DNA from: Pseudomonadota bacterium
Lineage (GTDB): Bacteria; Pseudomonadota; Gammaproteobacteria; Steroidobacterales; SZUA-146
Length of the DNA: 64,000 bases
Assembly: GCA_039028935.1 (NCBI GenBank)
Contig: JBCCHD010000001.1
Location: 1-64,000 of the forward strand
Direction: 5' to 3'
Both the position numbers and the translations under genes were made by a program. Under the pieces are notes generated by a model, which saw only the letters and a program-made list of their open reading frames with translations, was not told where the DNA came from and did not search any database. Of the stretch, positions 43,154 to 52,052 are shown piece by piece (positions within the stretch are counted from its first letter, which is position 1; every line of letters starts with the position of its first letter).

Positions 43154-44680
43154 TCAGTGCACATCGCCGGGCAGCTCCTGTTCTCGCCGCTGAATAAACT
43201 CGCGTAATGCCTCATCCACCTCCGGATCGAGATGGGGTTGTTCATACTGATGGAGAAGTTCCTTCACTTTGTTGGCCGCGCGTTCGGTGATTTCAATGGA
43301 ACCATCTTGTTCCCACTGTTCGATCGAATTGTTGTCAAACAGCTTAGGCATAAAAAACGCGCGCTGAAAGTTCTTTTGCGTGTGCTCATGGCCCATGTAG
43401 TGTCCGCCCGGTCCGATGTCCCGAATCGCAGCGAGCCCTTCGTCAAAGTCATCCCAGCGCGGACCCTCGGTCATGCGATAGGCCATTGCGCATTGCTCCG
43501 CGTCTACAACGAACTTCGACATGCAGCAGTGCATGCCGCCTTCATTCCAACCCGCCGAGTGCCAGATGTAGTTTGCGCCCGCCAGCATGACTGCCATGAG
43601 TGTCGTCGCACTTTCGTAACCGGCCTGAGCGTCAAACGTTTTCGCCCCGCCAAGTGTATTGGATGTACGCCATGGCACGTCGTAAAACCGTGCAAGCTGC
43701 CCAATCATAAAATTCATCAGCGAAATTTCTGGCGTGCCAGCCATCGGCGCGCCTGACGCCATCGATACGGTGCTTAAGTAGTGGCCGTAGATGACGGGCG
43801 TGCCTTTGCGCACTACCTGTGAGTAGGCCAGTCCCGACAGCGCTTCGGCGTTGAGCTGCGCGACCGATGGCACCAAACTCGCGGGCGTATTCGCGCCGCC
43901 TAGCACAAACGGTGAGCACAACACCGGCTGGTTGTAGGCGCCAAATGCACGCATGGCGCCGAGCATGGTTTCATCCCACACGAGCGGTGAGTTGCCATTA
44001 ACATTGGCCGTTACTACCGGATGGGTGTGAAGATACTCTTCCCCAAACAAAATTTTGCACATATCGATGACGTCGGCTGCGTTGTCACCGGAGGTGGACA
44101 TGCCCATAAACGTTTTGTCGGAGTGGGCCATCGATGAATAGGTAATCCAAAGATGTCGATGCCCGACCGGTACGTCCATCGGTTCACAGATCACATGTGC
44201 CGAGGAGTGTAGCGCTGGACTTAAGTGAGACAGTTTATGAAAGATGTTGAGGTCGGCTAATGATCCCCATCGGCGTTGGCCTTCGAGATCACGGATAAAC
44301 GGTGCGCCGGTCATCGGAACGAAGATCGATTGGCCATGGCCGAGTGTTACTGACTTCTCTGGGTCGCGAGCGTGCAGCGTGATGGTATTGGGTATTGATG
44401 CGATCAGACTCATCACTAGCTCGCGCGGAAACCGCACTCGCTCTCCGTCCACTTCAGCACCGGCCTGTCTGAGTTGTTCAAGCGCTACCGGGTCGCGAAA
44501 GTCGACGCCTACTTCTTCGAGAATCGCCAGAGACGCCAGGTGAATTTGATGGACCTGGTCCTCACTTAAGGGCTCGGTGTAGGGCAGATTGCGAGTCAGG
44601 CTCGGCAACATGCCCTCAAGCTGATTGCTGCGCAGGCGTTTGCGCGCATCGTGTCCACCTCGTCTTGATCGTCGACTCAC
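43154..44680 (-). CDS. MttB-family trimethylamine/betaine methyltransferase homolog (unit A)
   Basis: A 508-residue member of the MttB superfamily. The family includes the pyrrolysine-containing trimethylamine methyltransferase and the non-pyrrolysine glycine-betaine enzyme MtgB. Landmarks are ILEEVGVDFRDPVALEQLRQAGAEVDGERVRFP, FVPMTGAPFIRDLEGQRRWGSLADL, NGNSPLVWDETML and ANYIWHSAGWNEGGMHCCMSKFV. The frame is continuous with no amber codon, so it is a non-pyrrolysine type. A very basic N-terminus (SRRSRRGGHDARKR) precedes the core. It uses a GTG start after AAGGAG. No corrinoid protein or RamA-type activator is nearby, so whether it uses a corrinoid is open. It is in an operon with an amine oxidase, an aldehyde dehydrogenase and a DHDPS-family lyase. 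Confidence 0.88.
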   Translation of the reverse strand: MSRRSRRGGHDARKRLRSNQLEGMLPSLTRNLPYTEPLSEDQVHQIHLASLAILEEVGVDFRDPVALEQLRQAGAEVDGERVRFPRELVMSLIASIPNTITLHARDPEKSVTLGHGQSIFVPMTGAPFIRDLEGQRRWGSLADLNIFHKLSHLSPALHSSAHVICEPMDVPVGHRHLWITYSSMAHSDKTFMGMSTSGDNAADVIDMCKILFGEEYLHTHPVVTANVNGNSPLVWDETMLGAMRAFGAYNQPVLCSPFVLGGANTPASLVPSVAQLNAEALSGLAYSQVVRKGTPVIYGHYLSTVSMASGAPMAGTPEISLMNFMIGQLARFYDVPWRTSNTLGGAKTFDAQAGYESATTLMAVMLAGANYIWHSAGWNEGGMHCCMSKFVVDAEQCAMAYRMTEGPRWDDFDEGLAAIRDIGPGGHYMGHEHTQKNFQRAFFMPKLFDNNSIEQWEQDGSIEITERAANKVKELLHQYEQPHLDPEVDEALREFIQRREQELPGDVH

Positions 44681-44720
44681 CCTGTTACTCCTTCGAATGT
44701 CAGCGTGTTGTTGTGTGTTG

Positions 44721-46055
44721 TTAACGGTCTTTGCCGGCTCGCCACTGTGTCCAAGCCAAATACGCTCTCGCAGCCGGTGTCATAAGCGCAGCGGGCGGCA
44801 GGCGCGACGGCGCCGGCCCGTTCAGCATGGCGTGCAGGTCGTCGCTGTGTCGACCGCACGCGTAGTCCGCGATTAGCATACCGCCGAGCGTCCCTTTACT
44901 CGTGCCCAAGCCGTTGTGGCAGCAGGCGGCGTACAGGTTTTTTTCAAGTTCACCGAAGACGGTGGCGGAGTTGCGCGACAAGCACAGATGTCCGCCCCAG
45001 CGTGACCGCACGGGCACCTCGCCGAGATGACCGAAGCGGCGGGCAAACGAACGATCATGGCGCTCACCCAACCGTTCGACCTGCTCGGTGGTCGTCGCCA
45101 TGTCCGGATTGTAGGTAAAGGTGTTCCGGATGATGATGCGGTTGTCGATACGGCGCACCGTCGAGCCCATCGGATGCGCCGAAACCAGGCCCCATTCAGG
45201 TTGTCCACCGAGCGTCTTCTGAGCAGCGGCTGACAATTGACGCGTCATCGTGGCAAACGTAAAGACATGCATAAGATCCCGTTGGTGCCAGCCGAACGAG
45301 GCAAGGTGGCCATTCACCGTCAGTACCAAACGCTGGGCATGAATTTTGCCGGTGGGCGTCTGCACGATATGTTCGCCGTCTCGCGATTCGATGCGGAGGG
45401 CGGGTGAATGCGCAAATACGCGAAGCGATTGATAGCGACGATCCAGTTCGCGCACCAAGCCGCGAATGTAGCCCGCCGGCTGAAGGATGGCGCAGCCTGG
45501 CGTGTGAATACCGCTGGTGTAAAAGTCGCTGCCGGTGAGTGCTTTCATGTCCAGTGCACTGAGTTTCGTGTACGGCTCGTTGAGGCGATCGAGTCCGTCA
45601 CAAAACGCATCGAGAGCCCGTGTGCCGGCCGCGTCGGCGGCGCCGTGGTACTTTCCGACGCGCTTCAAATGCGCGCCAAGATCAAATTCCTCGGCGCACT
45701 GGGTGGCAAAGTCGATCGCGGTTCGATTGATCCGAATCTCATCTTCGGAGTGACTCGTATCGGCGCTGTAGTCATCGCTTTGCAGTTCATGCGGTAGATC
45801 AATCATAAAGCCAGAGTTGCGACCACACGCACCAAACCCAATATCCTGCGCCTCCAGTAACACAACGTCGGCCGTATCGTTCAATTCCAGAAGGCGTCGC
45901 GTGGCGTGACAGCCGGCAAAACCGGCACCGATGACCAGAAAGTCGGTGTGAATCGTTTCGGCGAGCGCCGGTGTGGCGTCCGCCGCCGGGAGTATGTCGT
46001 ACCAGCCGGATCCAGCGAGGTCCTCAGGGGTACGCCGCGCGCTGCGCACGCTCAT
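44721..46055 (-). CDS. FAD-dependent amine/imino-acid oxidase (DAO family)
   Basis: A 444-residue flavoprotein. The dinucleotide motif FLVIGAGFAGCHATRRL (about residues 39-55) is followed by GFGACGRNSGFMIDLPHEL, characteristic of the PuuB/OrdL-like branch, and the C-terminal second FAD contact is LYAACCHNGLGTSKGTLGGMLIADY. It should oxidise a C-N bond of an amine or cyclic imino acid. Next to an aldehyde dehydrogenase and a DHDPS-family protein, a D-hydroxyproline oxidase role (HypO-like) is attractive; gamma-glutamylputrescine oxidase is the other obvious reading. Confidence 0.82.
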   Translation of the reverse strand: MSVRSARRTPEDLAGSGWYDILPAADATPALAETIHTDFLVIGAGFAGCHATRRLLELNDTADVVLLEAQDIGFGACGRNSGFMIDLPHELQSDDYSADTSHSEDEIRINRTAIDFATQCAEEFDLGAHLKRVGKYHGAADAAGTRALDAFCDGLDRLNEPYTKLSALDMKALTGSDFYTSGIHTPGCAILQPAGYIRGLVRELDRRYQSLRVFAHSPALRIESRDGEHIVQTPTGKIHAQRLVLTVNGHLASFGWHQRDLMHVFTFATMTRQLSAAAQKTLGGQPEWGLVSAHPMGSTVRRIDNRIIIRNTFTYNPDMATTTEQVERLGERHDRSFARRFGHLGEVPVRSRWGGHLCLSRNSATVFGELEKNLYAACCHNGLGTSKGTLGGMLIADYACGRHSDDLHAMLNGPAPSRLPPAALMTPAARAYLAWTQWRAGKDR

Positions 46056-46121
46056 CGGTGCCGGACTCGCGAACGGGCTCCTTTGCGCTTTGGATGCTGG
46101 CTGAAGCGTGATGCGCGCATA

Positions 46122-47645
46122 TTAGTCGAGTGCATCCTGAGAGCTGTCGGCCAGATCGATCCAAATCGTTTTGAGCTCGGTAAATTGATCATGCGCATGT
46201 AGGGAATTGTCGCGTCCGCCAAAGCCGGATTGTTTGAAACCACCAAAGGGTGTGGAGATATCCCCTTCGCCATACGTATTGACGGTGACCGTACCGGCGC
46301 GAATTGCCTTGGCCATGCGATGTGCTCGGCGCACGCTTGCGGTGAACACCGACGCGGCCAAGCCGTAACACGTATCGTTGGCTACATTGATGGCCTCTTC
46401 TTCACTGGCGATCTCGATAACCGCGAGCACCGGGCCAAACACTTCTTCTTTGGCAAGGGTCATCGAGGGTGTGACGCCGGTGAAAATTGTTGGGGCGATA
46501 AAAAATCCATTTGCGACTTCAATCGATTCACCGCCCGTGACGAGCGTCGCGCCCTCGGATTTGGCTTGCTCGATATAGCCCATAATGCGCGCGTGTTGTT
46601 GTTTTGAAACGATGGCTCCGAGGCGATTGACAGGATCGAGTGGATTACCAAGTGGCCACTGTTTAAGGTGATTTTCGATATGTGTAACCAGCTTGGTCGC
46701 GATCTCTTTATGGGCGACGAGACGTGAATTGGCCGAACAGTTTTCACCCATGTTCCAAAATGCCGCGTTGGTCGCGTGTTGTGCGGCCATATCGAGATTC
46801 TCGACATCGTCCATTACCACGCAAGGATTCTTGCCGCCGCATTCGAGCACGATTTTTTTGAGATTGCTTTGCGCTGAATACTCAAGAAAGCGTCGACCGA
46901 TTTCGGTCGAACCTGTGAACGACACCATGTCGACATCGTGATGCAGGCCCAATAATTGGCCCGTGATCTCTCCAGGTCCGGTTATGACATTGAATACGCC
47001 CCGCGGCAGGCCTGCTTCGATGGCCAGTTCGGCCACGCGTAGGGCGGTCATGCTGGTCTCTTCCGCCGGTTTGACGATCAAGCTATTGCCGGCGGCGAGT
47101 GCGGGCGCCATTTTCCACGCGAGCATGAGCAATGGAAAATTCCAGGGCAATACCGCACCGACGACGCCGAGTGGCTCGCGCACGATCATTGCCACTGCGT
47201 CGTTACCCGCCGGGGCGACTTGGTCGTATATTTTATCGGCGGCCTCGGCGTGCCACTCGAGGCAGTGCAATGTCTCGGGCAGATCGACCGTCTCAATATC
47301 GTAAATCGGCTTGCCGCTTTCTAAACTCTCCAACACGGCCAGCTCATGCTGATGCCGTTTGATGAGTTTGACCAACTTGATCAGCGTTGCTTTGCGATCA
47401 GCGGGATGTTGGTGCGCCCAACTGCCCGAGTTGAACGCGTCGCGCGCCTTTTCAACCGCAAGATCAACGTCCGCGGCTTCGCACAGCGCGAGCTGGGACA
47501 GTGTGTCGCCCGTGGCCGGATTCAGGCTCTCGAAGGTGCGACCGGATGCCGCACGGCGAGCGCTGCCATTAATGAAAGCGCCGGTAGGCAGCGTGAGACT
47601 CGCCGCGATGCCTTCATATTCAGATTGAGTCAGTACGTCAGTCAT
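46122..47645 (-). CDS. NAD(P)-dependent aldehyde dehydrogenase
   Basis: A 507-residue class-1/2-type ALDH. Family motifs in order: PWNFPLLMLAWKMAPALAAGN, KPAEETSMTAL, the cofactor loop FTGSTEIGRRFLEYS, the general-base Glu in VLECGGKNP, the nucleophile in NMGENCSANSRL, and KEEVFGPVLAV. The C-terminus has TPFGGFKQSGFGGRDNSLHA. The likely role is oxidation of an aldehyde released by the oxidase/lyase partners in the operon. In the hydroxyproline model this would be 2-oxoglutarate semialdehyde; betaine aldehyde or gamma-glutamyl-aminobutyraldehyde are alternatives. Confidence 0.92.
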   Translation of the reverse strand: MTDVLTQSEYEGIAASLTLPTGAFINGSARRAASGRTFESLNPATGDTLSQLALCEAADVDLAVEKARDAFNSGSWAHQHPADRKATLIKLVKLIKRHQHELAVLESLESGKPIYDIETVDLPETLHCLEWHAEAADKIYDQVAPAGNDAVAMIVREPLGVVGAVLPWNFPLLMLAWKMAPALAAGNSLIVKPAEETSMTALRVAELAIEAGLPRGVFNVITGPGEITGQLLGLHHDVDMVSFTGSTEIGRRFLEYSAQSNLKKIVLECGGKNPCVVMDDVENLDMAAQHATNAAFWNMGENCSANSRLVAHKEIATKLVTHIENHLKQWPLGNPLDPVNRLGAIVSKQQHARIMGYIEQAKSEGATLVTGGESIEVANGFFIAPTIFTGVTPSMTLAKEEVFGPVLAVIEIASEEEAINVANDTCYGLAASVFTASVRRAHRMAKAIRAGTVTVNTYGEGDISTPFGGFKQSGFGGRDNSLHAHDQFTELKTIWIDLADSSQDALD

Positions 47646-47681
47646 AGTGTATCCATGGGTCGTCGATTCGTCGCAGGCCGA

Positions 47682-48602
47682 TTACTGTGCAGCGCCAGTG
47701 GGCTCAACACCCAGTTTCAAGAGCGTCGCCCGTAGGGTCGATAAAACCGTATTGAGTTCGCGTTTTTGTTCTTTCGTCAGTTCACGCAGCGGTTGACGCA
47801 CCGGGCCACTGGGCAGTCCCTGAAGCCGGCACGCGTGTTTGATGCTCTGGATGAACTTGCCGCTTTGCTCAAGGATGCGCATGAACGGCAAGAGGGCGGC
47901 CATGATTTGTCGGCCTCGAACGAAGTCGTTGTTGATAACACACGCTTCATAGAGCGCAACATGCTCGCGCGGCAAGCAATTTCCGCCGCCGCATACCCAG
48001 CCTTTGGCGCCCCATGCGAAGAACTCGAGCGCTTGATCATCCATCCCGCAGAACAGATCGATGTGTGGGTATTCGCGTGCGAGCAAATGCAATTGATTAA
48101 TATCTCCCGATGATTCTTTAATCGCCCGCACATTGTGACTGGCACCCACACGATCAAAGAATTCGTCTTGCATCAGCGTTCCGGTGCGATGCGGATAGTT
48201 GTAGAGCATGATCGGCAGATTCACCGCCCGATCGATCTGCAACGCATGGTTGGCCAGTTCGAGCTGGGTGGGGACGGCATAGTAGGGTGAACTCACGAGT
48301 ATTGCGTCGCAACCGGCCGCTTTCGCAGCGAGCCCGTAGTCGATGCAATCCGCGGTGCGAATCGCCGCAATGCCGGCGATAAGCGGGCAGCGCTGGCGAA
48401 CCAGTTCGTGGGTTAAACCAAAAAGTGCAATCCGCTCGTCGTGACTCTGCGCGTAATACTCGCCTGTTGTGCCCCCCACGATAAGGCCATGCACGCCATT
48501 GTCGATCAAAAAGTCGATCATGACCGCCAGGCCGTCCTTATCGATCGCACCATCGTCGTGATGAGGCGTGATCACTGGCGGGATAACGCCTTTAAATTCC
48601 AC
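47682..48602 (-). CDS. DHDPS/NAL-family Schiff-base lyase or deaminase
   Basis: A 306-residue TIM-barrel enzyme of the dihydrodipicolinate synthase family. GGTTGEYYAQSHDER near residue 43, the catalytic Tyr in IMLYNYPHRTG (about 133-143) and the Schiff-base Lys in RAIKESSGD (about 163) are present. Lysine biosynthesis is unlikely given the position among amine-catabolic genes. In hydroxyproline pathways a member of this family (HypD/LhpC) deaminates pyrroline-4-hydroxy-2-carboxylate to 2-oxoglutarate semialdehyde, and the oxidase and dehydrogenase that flank that step are the next two genes. Its start lies inside the tail of the upstream methyltransferase gene (11-base overlap). Confidence 0.85.
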   Translation of the reverse strand: MEFKGVIPPVITPHHDDGAIDKDGLAVMIDFLIDNGVHGLIVGGTTGEYYAQSHDERIALFGLTHELVRQRCPLIAGIAAIRTADCIDYGLAAKAAGCDAILVSSPYYAVPTQLELANHALQIDRAVNLPIMLYNYPHRTGTLMQDEFFDRVGASHNVRAIKESSGDINQLHLLAREYPHIDLFCGMDDQALEFFAWGAKGWVCGGGNCLPREHVALYEACVINNDFVRGRQIMAALLPFMRILEQSGKFIQSIKHACRLQGLPSGPVRQPLRELTKEQKRELNTVLSTLRATLLKLGVEPTGAAQ

Positions 48603-49404
48603 GAAGGCCTCCGGGTTGGCCTGCGGCCCTCAGCGCTACATAGAGCGCGTGATCCTCCGAGACATAGCGCCCCCAAGTTGACTCGATATGCGTCGCGTCA
48701 CCGGCTGCGATCAGTGCGTCGCAATGGGCCTCGAAACCATGGGCCTCATAGTACTCTTCTCGAACCGTCGCAAGAACAAGCCCGCCCGGTCGCGTAATCG
48801 ACAGCAAACTATCCAACACGTTAACCGGCACGTGGCCTAAGGTGAACACGCCAACGCAAACGGTTAGATCAAACTGATCGCTCTGTTCCGTTGGCAATCC
48901 GGTTGCGGTGCTCACCTGTGTGCTGATGTTCTGAGTCAAATCGATATCACCACACAACGTTTCATATACGTTGGTTCGGGCGGCCAAGTCGACCATGTTT
49001 TGGCTAAGGTCGACACCTGTGAGGCGGCGGAATCCCACCTGGTGGAGGGCAACACCTACCAAACCGGTTCCACATCCTGCGTCAAGGACGCGAGCGGTAT
49101 CGACGGTTTCAGGATGCGTCTTGTCCGACGACGTGGCAGTGGGGTACAGCCGAGCCGCCATGTCGGCGATGGTGATTGGACCGGCATAACGTTCATCGGT
49201 GACATCCGCGTCATAGTCCTCAGACCATTCGTTGTAAAAGCGATTGATACGGTCATTTTCCAGATTCAACATCAACGCTTTTTTTATGCGTTCGTGGTCG
49301 GTCATCATGCTCTCGCCATCGGATGATGCCTCCGTTTTAACAACATTCGTTGTCGGGTCAAACCCTATTTCGACAGGAACGTCTAACGGGTCGGTCTCAG
49401 ACAC
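48592..49404 (-). CDS. Class I SAM methyltransferase, METTL27-like (unit A)
   Basis: A methyltransferase of up to 270 residues with RINRFYNEWSEDYDADV, motif I VLDAGCGTGLVGVAL, GVDLSQNM and VCVGVFTLGHVPVNVLDSLLSITRPGGLVLATVREEYYEAHG. It is a clear paralog of the protein at 31380. The frame opens with GTG at 49404, but two ATGs at 49308/49305 start much closer to the conserved region and may be the real start. It heads the unit A operon. A methyl-accepting or methyl-donating role with the osmolyte substrate is possible but unproven. Confidence 0.83.
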   Translation of the reverse strand: MSETDPLDVPVEIGFDPTTNVVKTEASSDGESMMTDHERIKKALMLNLENDRINRFYNEWSEDYDADVTDERYAGPITIADMAARLYPTATSSDKTHPETVDTARVLDAGCGTGLVGVALHQVGFRRLTGVDLSQNMVDLAARTNVYETLCGDIDLTQNISTQVSTATGLPTEQSDQFDLTVCVGVFTLGHVPVNVLDSLLSITRPGGLVLATVREEYYEAHGFEAHCDALIAAGDATHIESTWGRYVSEDHALYVALRAAGQPGGLRGI

Positions 49405-49643
49405 GTGTATGTCGAGTCCATATGTTAGATTTCTATCGTTGATGCGTCAGCTGATATGCTGCGATGCGTCAACGTAGCGCCTGAGGTGTCGGAAAGCCGC
49501 ACACATTCAGGCGCGTGGTGATGCGTCAGCCCTTTCTCGACAGTGGTGACGCGTCAGTAACGAGCACCCCTGACGGACCGTCGATGGTTCAGGGTCAGCG
49601 TCTTGCCAGCCGGCGGCGCTGCAAATAAGAACGGGATAATACC
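49405..49643. promoter_or_regulatory. Shared control region of unit A operon and BCCT gene
   Basis: A 239-base divergent region. It contains four TGAYGCGTCA-like boxes (listed separately) and a GACGG-A-CCGTC dyad at 49572-49582. I could not fix promoter boxes. The BCCT gene starts with TTG after a weak GGGA. Confidence 0.5.
49440..49556. repeat. Four copies of a TGAYGCGTCA-type box
   Basis: TGATGCGTCA at 49440-49449, CGATGCGTCA at 49462-49471, TGATGCGTCA at 49519-49528 and the perfect palindrome TGACGCGTCA at 49547-49556. All have the same orientation and are related to one 10-base palindrome. Start-to-start distances are 22, 57 and 28 bases. The first two are about two helical turns apart. 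They lie between divergent genes, as expected for operator sites of one dimeric regulator. Confidence 0.7.
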
Positions 49644-51266
49644 TTGATAAAACAATCATCCACGTCTGAAGCGGTCAGCGACCGCTATGAGACCTCGCAT
49701 GTCACGGGCGAGCACAACATTAAGGTGGCCGGTCTCGATATCCACAATCCGGTTTTCTTGATATCGGGTGTGGGTGTGGTGCTATTCGTTTTCTTCACAT
49801 TGTTGTTCAACGAACAGGCGGCTGAATTTTTCAAAGGGCTTCGGCCGATGGTCACGTCGCGCTTCGACTGGGTGTTCATGGGCGCAGCGAACCTGTTTTT
49901 CCTAATTGCAATTGGTCTTGTGTTTTCCCCCTACGGCAACATTCGTCTGGGCGGTGCCGATACACAGCCTCGCTACGGCTATATTAGTTGGGTAGCCATG
50001 TTGTTCGCCGCGGGAATCGGTATCGGCATCATGTTTTATGCCGTACTCGAGCCAATGAACCATTTTATCGCGCTGTCGGGTTCGGCTGAGGAAGCGGCCC
50101 GCGCTGCACCGCTCGGCCTGGCCCTTGGCACCGGCGACGAAGCGCAGCGTCTTGCGATGGCCGCCACACTCTATCACTGGGCGTTTCACCCCTGGGCTAT
50201 TTACGCCATGGTGGGATTAGCGCTTGCCTTTTTTTGTTACAACAAAAATTTGCCGATGGTCATTCGCTCTGCGTTCTACCCGCTGCTTGGAGAACGGGTG
50301 TGGGGCTGGCCCGGACACGTGATCGATATTTTTGCCGTCTTTGCCACTCTATTTGGTCTTGCTACGTCGTTGGGCTATGGCGCGGAGCAGGCCGGTGGCG
50401 GCTTAAACTATGTGTACGACGCGCCAACTGGGCAGTTTAGCAATCTGGTTGTCGTGATCGTGATCACGGTAATGGCATTAATCTCAGTACTGCGTGGTCT
50501 TGACGGTGGCATTAAACGGCTTAGCGAAATCAATATGGCCATGGCGGTTATTCTGGGCGTGTTCGTATTGTTAATCGGCCCCACGGGCGACATCCTGCTT
50601 GATATTGCTAAAAACGTGTGGGCTTATCTAACCTATTTGGTTCCGCTGAGTCGCTGGAGCGGTCGCGAAGACCTTGGCTACATGCACGACTGGACGACTT
50701 TTTACTGGTCGTGGTGGATCGCCTTCTCACCGTTTGTGGGGATGTTTATCGCGCGCATTTCGCTGGGCCGAACGGTGCGCCAGTTTGTGATTGGCTGCAT
50801 TCTCGCGCCGTCCTTCATCTTTGTCGTGTGGATGACGGTGTTTGGTAGTTTTGCCTTTGATCAATATCTGGTGGATGGCTACCAGGGTGTGGTCAATGCG
50901 GTCAAAGACTGGCAGCCTGAGTTGTCGCTGTTTAAGTTCCTCGATGAATTGCCGTTTGCCAAAATCACATCGACCATCGGCATCGTGCTGGTGCTTGTGT
51001 TCTTTGTGACGTCGATGGATTCGGGCTCCTTGATTCTCGATACCATGACGGCGGGCGGCAAAACTAAGACCCCCGTGGTTCAGCGCATTTTTTGGTGTGT
51101 GTTTTTGGGCTTGCTCGGTATCGCGCTGCTTCTGGGTGGTGGCCTCGCCTCATTACAGAGTTTGAGCCTGACCATGGGCCTGCCGTTTTGCCTGATTATC
51201 GTCGCGATGTGCGTGAGCCTTCTCATGGGGCTGCACAACGAGTGGCGTGACACCCATCCAAAATAA
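49644..51266 (+). CDS. BCCT-family betaine/carnitine/choline transporter (unit A)
   Basis: A 540-residue carrier with twelve helices. The BCCT glycine stretch FAAGIGIGIMFYAVLEPMNHF (near residues 115-135) and the aromatic substrate-box region DWTTFYWSWWIAFSPFVGMFIARISLGRTVRQF (near 350) are well conserved. GIGIG with a Met after it fits a Na+-coupled betaine-type carrier. The hydrophilic C-terminus is short (NEWRDTHPK), without the long osmosensor tail of BetP, so it probably feeds catabolism and not osmoregulation. TTG is the only plausible start. It diverges from the unit A operon. Confidence 0.92.
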   Translation: MIKQSSTSEAVSDRYETSHVTGEHNIKVAGLDIHNPVFLISGVGVVLFVFFTLLFNEQAAEFFKGLRPMVTSRFDWVFMGAANLFFLIAIGLVFSPYGNIRLGGADTQPRYGYISWVAMLFAAGIGIGIMFYAVLEPMNHFIALSGSAEEAARAAPLGLALGTGDEAQRLAMAATLYHWAFHPWAIYAMVGLALAFFCYNKNLPMVIRSAFYPLLGERVWGWPGHVIDIFAVFATLFGLATSLGYGAEQAGGGLNYVYDAPTGQFSNLVVVIVITVMALISVLRGLDGGIKRLSEINMAMAVILGVFVLLIGPTGDILLDIAKNVWAYLTYLVPLSRWSGREDLGYMHDWTTFYWSWWIAFSPFVGMFIARISLGRTVRQFVIGCILAPSFIFVVWMTVFGSFAFDQYLVDGYQGVVNAVKDWQPELSLFKFLDELPFAKITSTIGIVLVLVFFVTSMDSGSLILDTMTAGGKTKTPVVQRIFWCVFLGLLGIALLLGGGLASLQSLSLTMGLPFCLIIVAMCVSLLMGLHNEWRDTHPK

Positions 51267-51317
51267 TTTCTCCCATTGCGGTGAACGCCGCACACGGTTG
51301 CCGTTCGACGGTAGTCG

Positions 51318-51860
51318 CTAGTCCCAGTTCATCTGGTCAAGCGCGTCGCGCAAGCCGCGGTCCCATTTTGGCGCATAGTGAGCGGCTTTGGTTTGGTTTG
51401 ACGCATTACCGTCGGCGCCGCTGGTGTCTACCTCGCGCAGATCCAGCACCATCTTGCCCTGTCCGTTTATCAGAAACAGCGTGGGTAGGCCTTTTACGCC
51501 ATGAACACGGGCAAACTCATCACCACCCAGAATGTGTATGAACGGCCAGTTGGCCCGGCTGGCGTAGTCTTGCGGCGCGAGATCGTCGAACACATTGAAT
51601 GAGAGCACTTCAAGATCGGGGTAGTCTCGTTTAATGTCCACCAGGATGGGCATGAGCTGTTTGCAAAACGGACACCAGGTCGCCCAAAAGACCATGATGC
51701 GATTGCCCGGTTGTTGGATCCGTTCCCCAAGATTGATCGCCTCGCCGTCGAGCGTATTGAGCACCCAACGCGGTGTAGTCGGCGTGTCGCCCAGAGCGGT
51801 CGGGGCAGACGCGATCATCACCGCGAGTAGGAGCGAAAGTAACAACGATTTTGAAGTCAT
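51318..51860 (-). CDS. Periplasmic TlpA/thioredoxin-like protein
   Basis: A 180-residue exported thioredoxin-fold protein: signal peptide ending near TALGD, active site FWATWCPFCKQLMPIL (CxxC near residues 62-65), cis-Pro in VKGLPTLFLINGQGK. It is a TlpA/ResA-like thiol-disulfide oxidoreductase, perhaps for cytochrome or metalloprotein maturation. It is oriented against the BCCT gene and has no operon partner. Confidence 0.88.
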   Translation of the reverse strand: MTSKSLLLSLLLAVMIASAPTALGDTPTTPRWVLNTLDGEAINLGERIQQPGNRIMVFWATWCPFCKQLMPILVDIKRDYPDLEVLSFNVFDDLAPQDYASRANWPFIHILGGDEFARVHGVKGLPTLFLINGQGKMVLDLREVDTSGADGNASNQTKAAHYAPKWDRGLRDALDQMNWD

Positions 51861-52052
51861 AGTAGTCTCGGCTTAGGTATTAGTTCGGTGTGGGTGGATT
51901 AGCAGGATAGTAGACCCAAACGTTCAGAGTAATGTTTCGTGTGTTTTCAACCTGTCACAATTCAGGCAGCGTTTTTGTTCGTGGATTGGCGCAGGATGAA
52001 GGCGGCAAATGGACTGACGGTATTGGCAAAAACAAAACTGTTGCGCGCCGAT
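51861..52052. other. Intergenic stretch, no gene seen
   Basis: This 192-base AT-richer stretch holds the promoter area of the TlpA-like gene and the downstream end of the LOG-family gene. No open frame or hairpin stands out. Confidence 0.3.

Noticed and set aside
47682-48602. Lysine-biosynthesis dapA
   Set aside because: The fold and Schiff-base Lys fit, but the operon of amine oxidase, aldehyde dehydrogenase and MttB argues for a catabolic member of the family.
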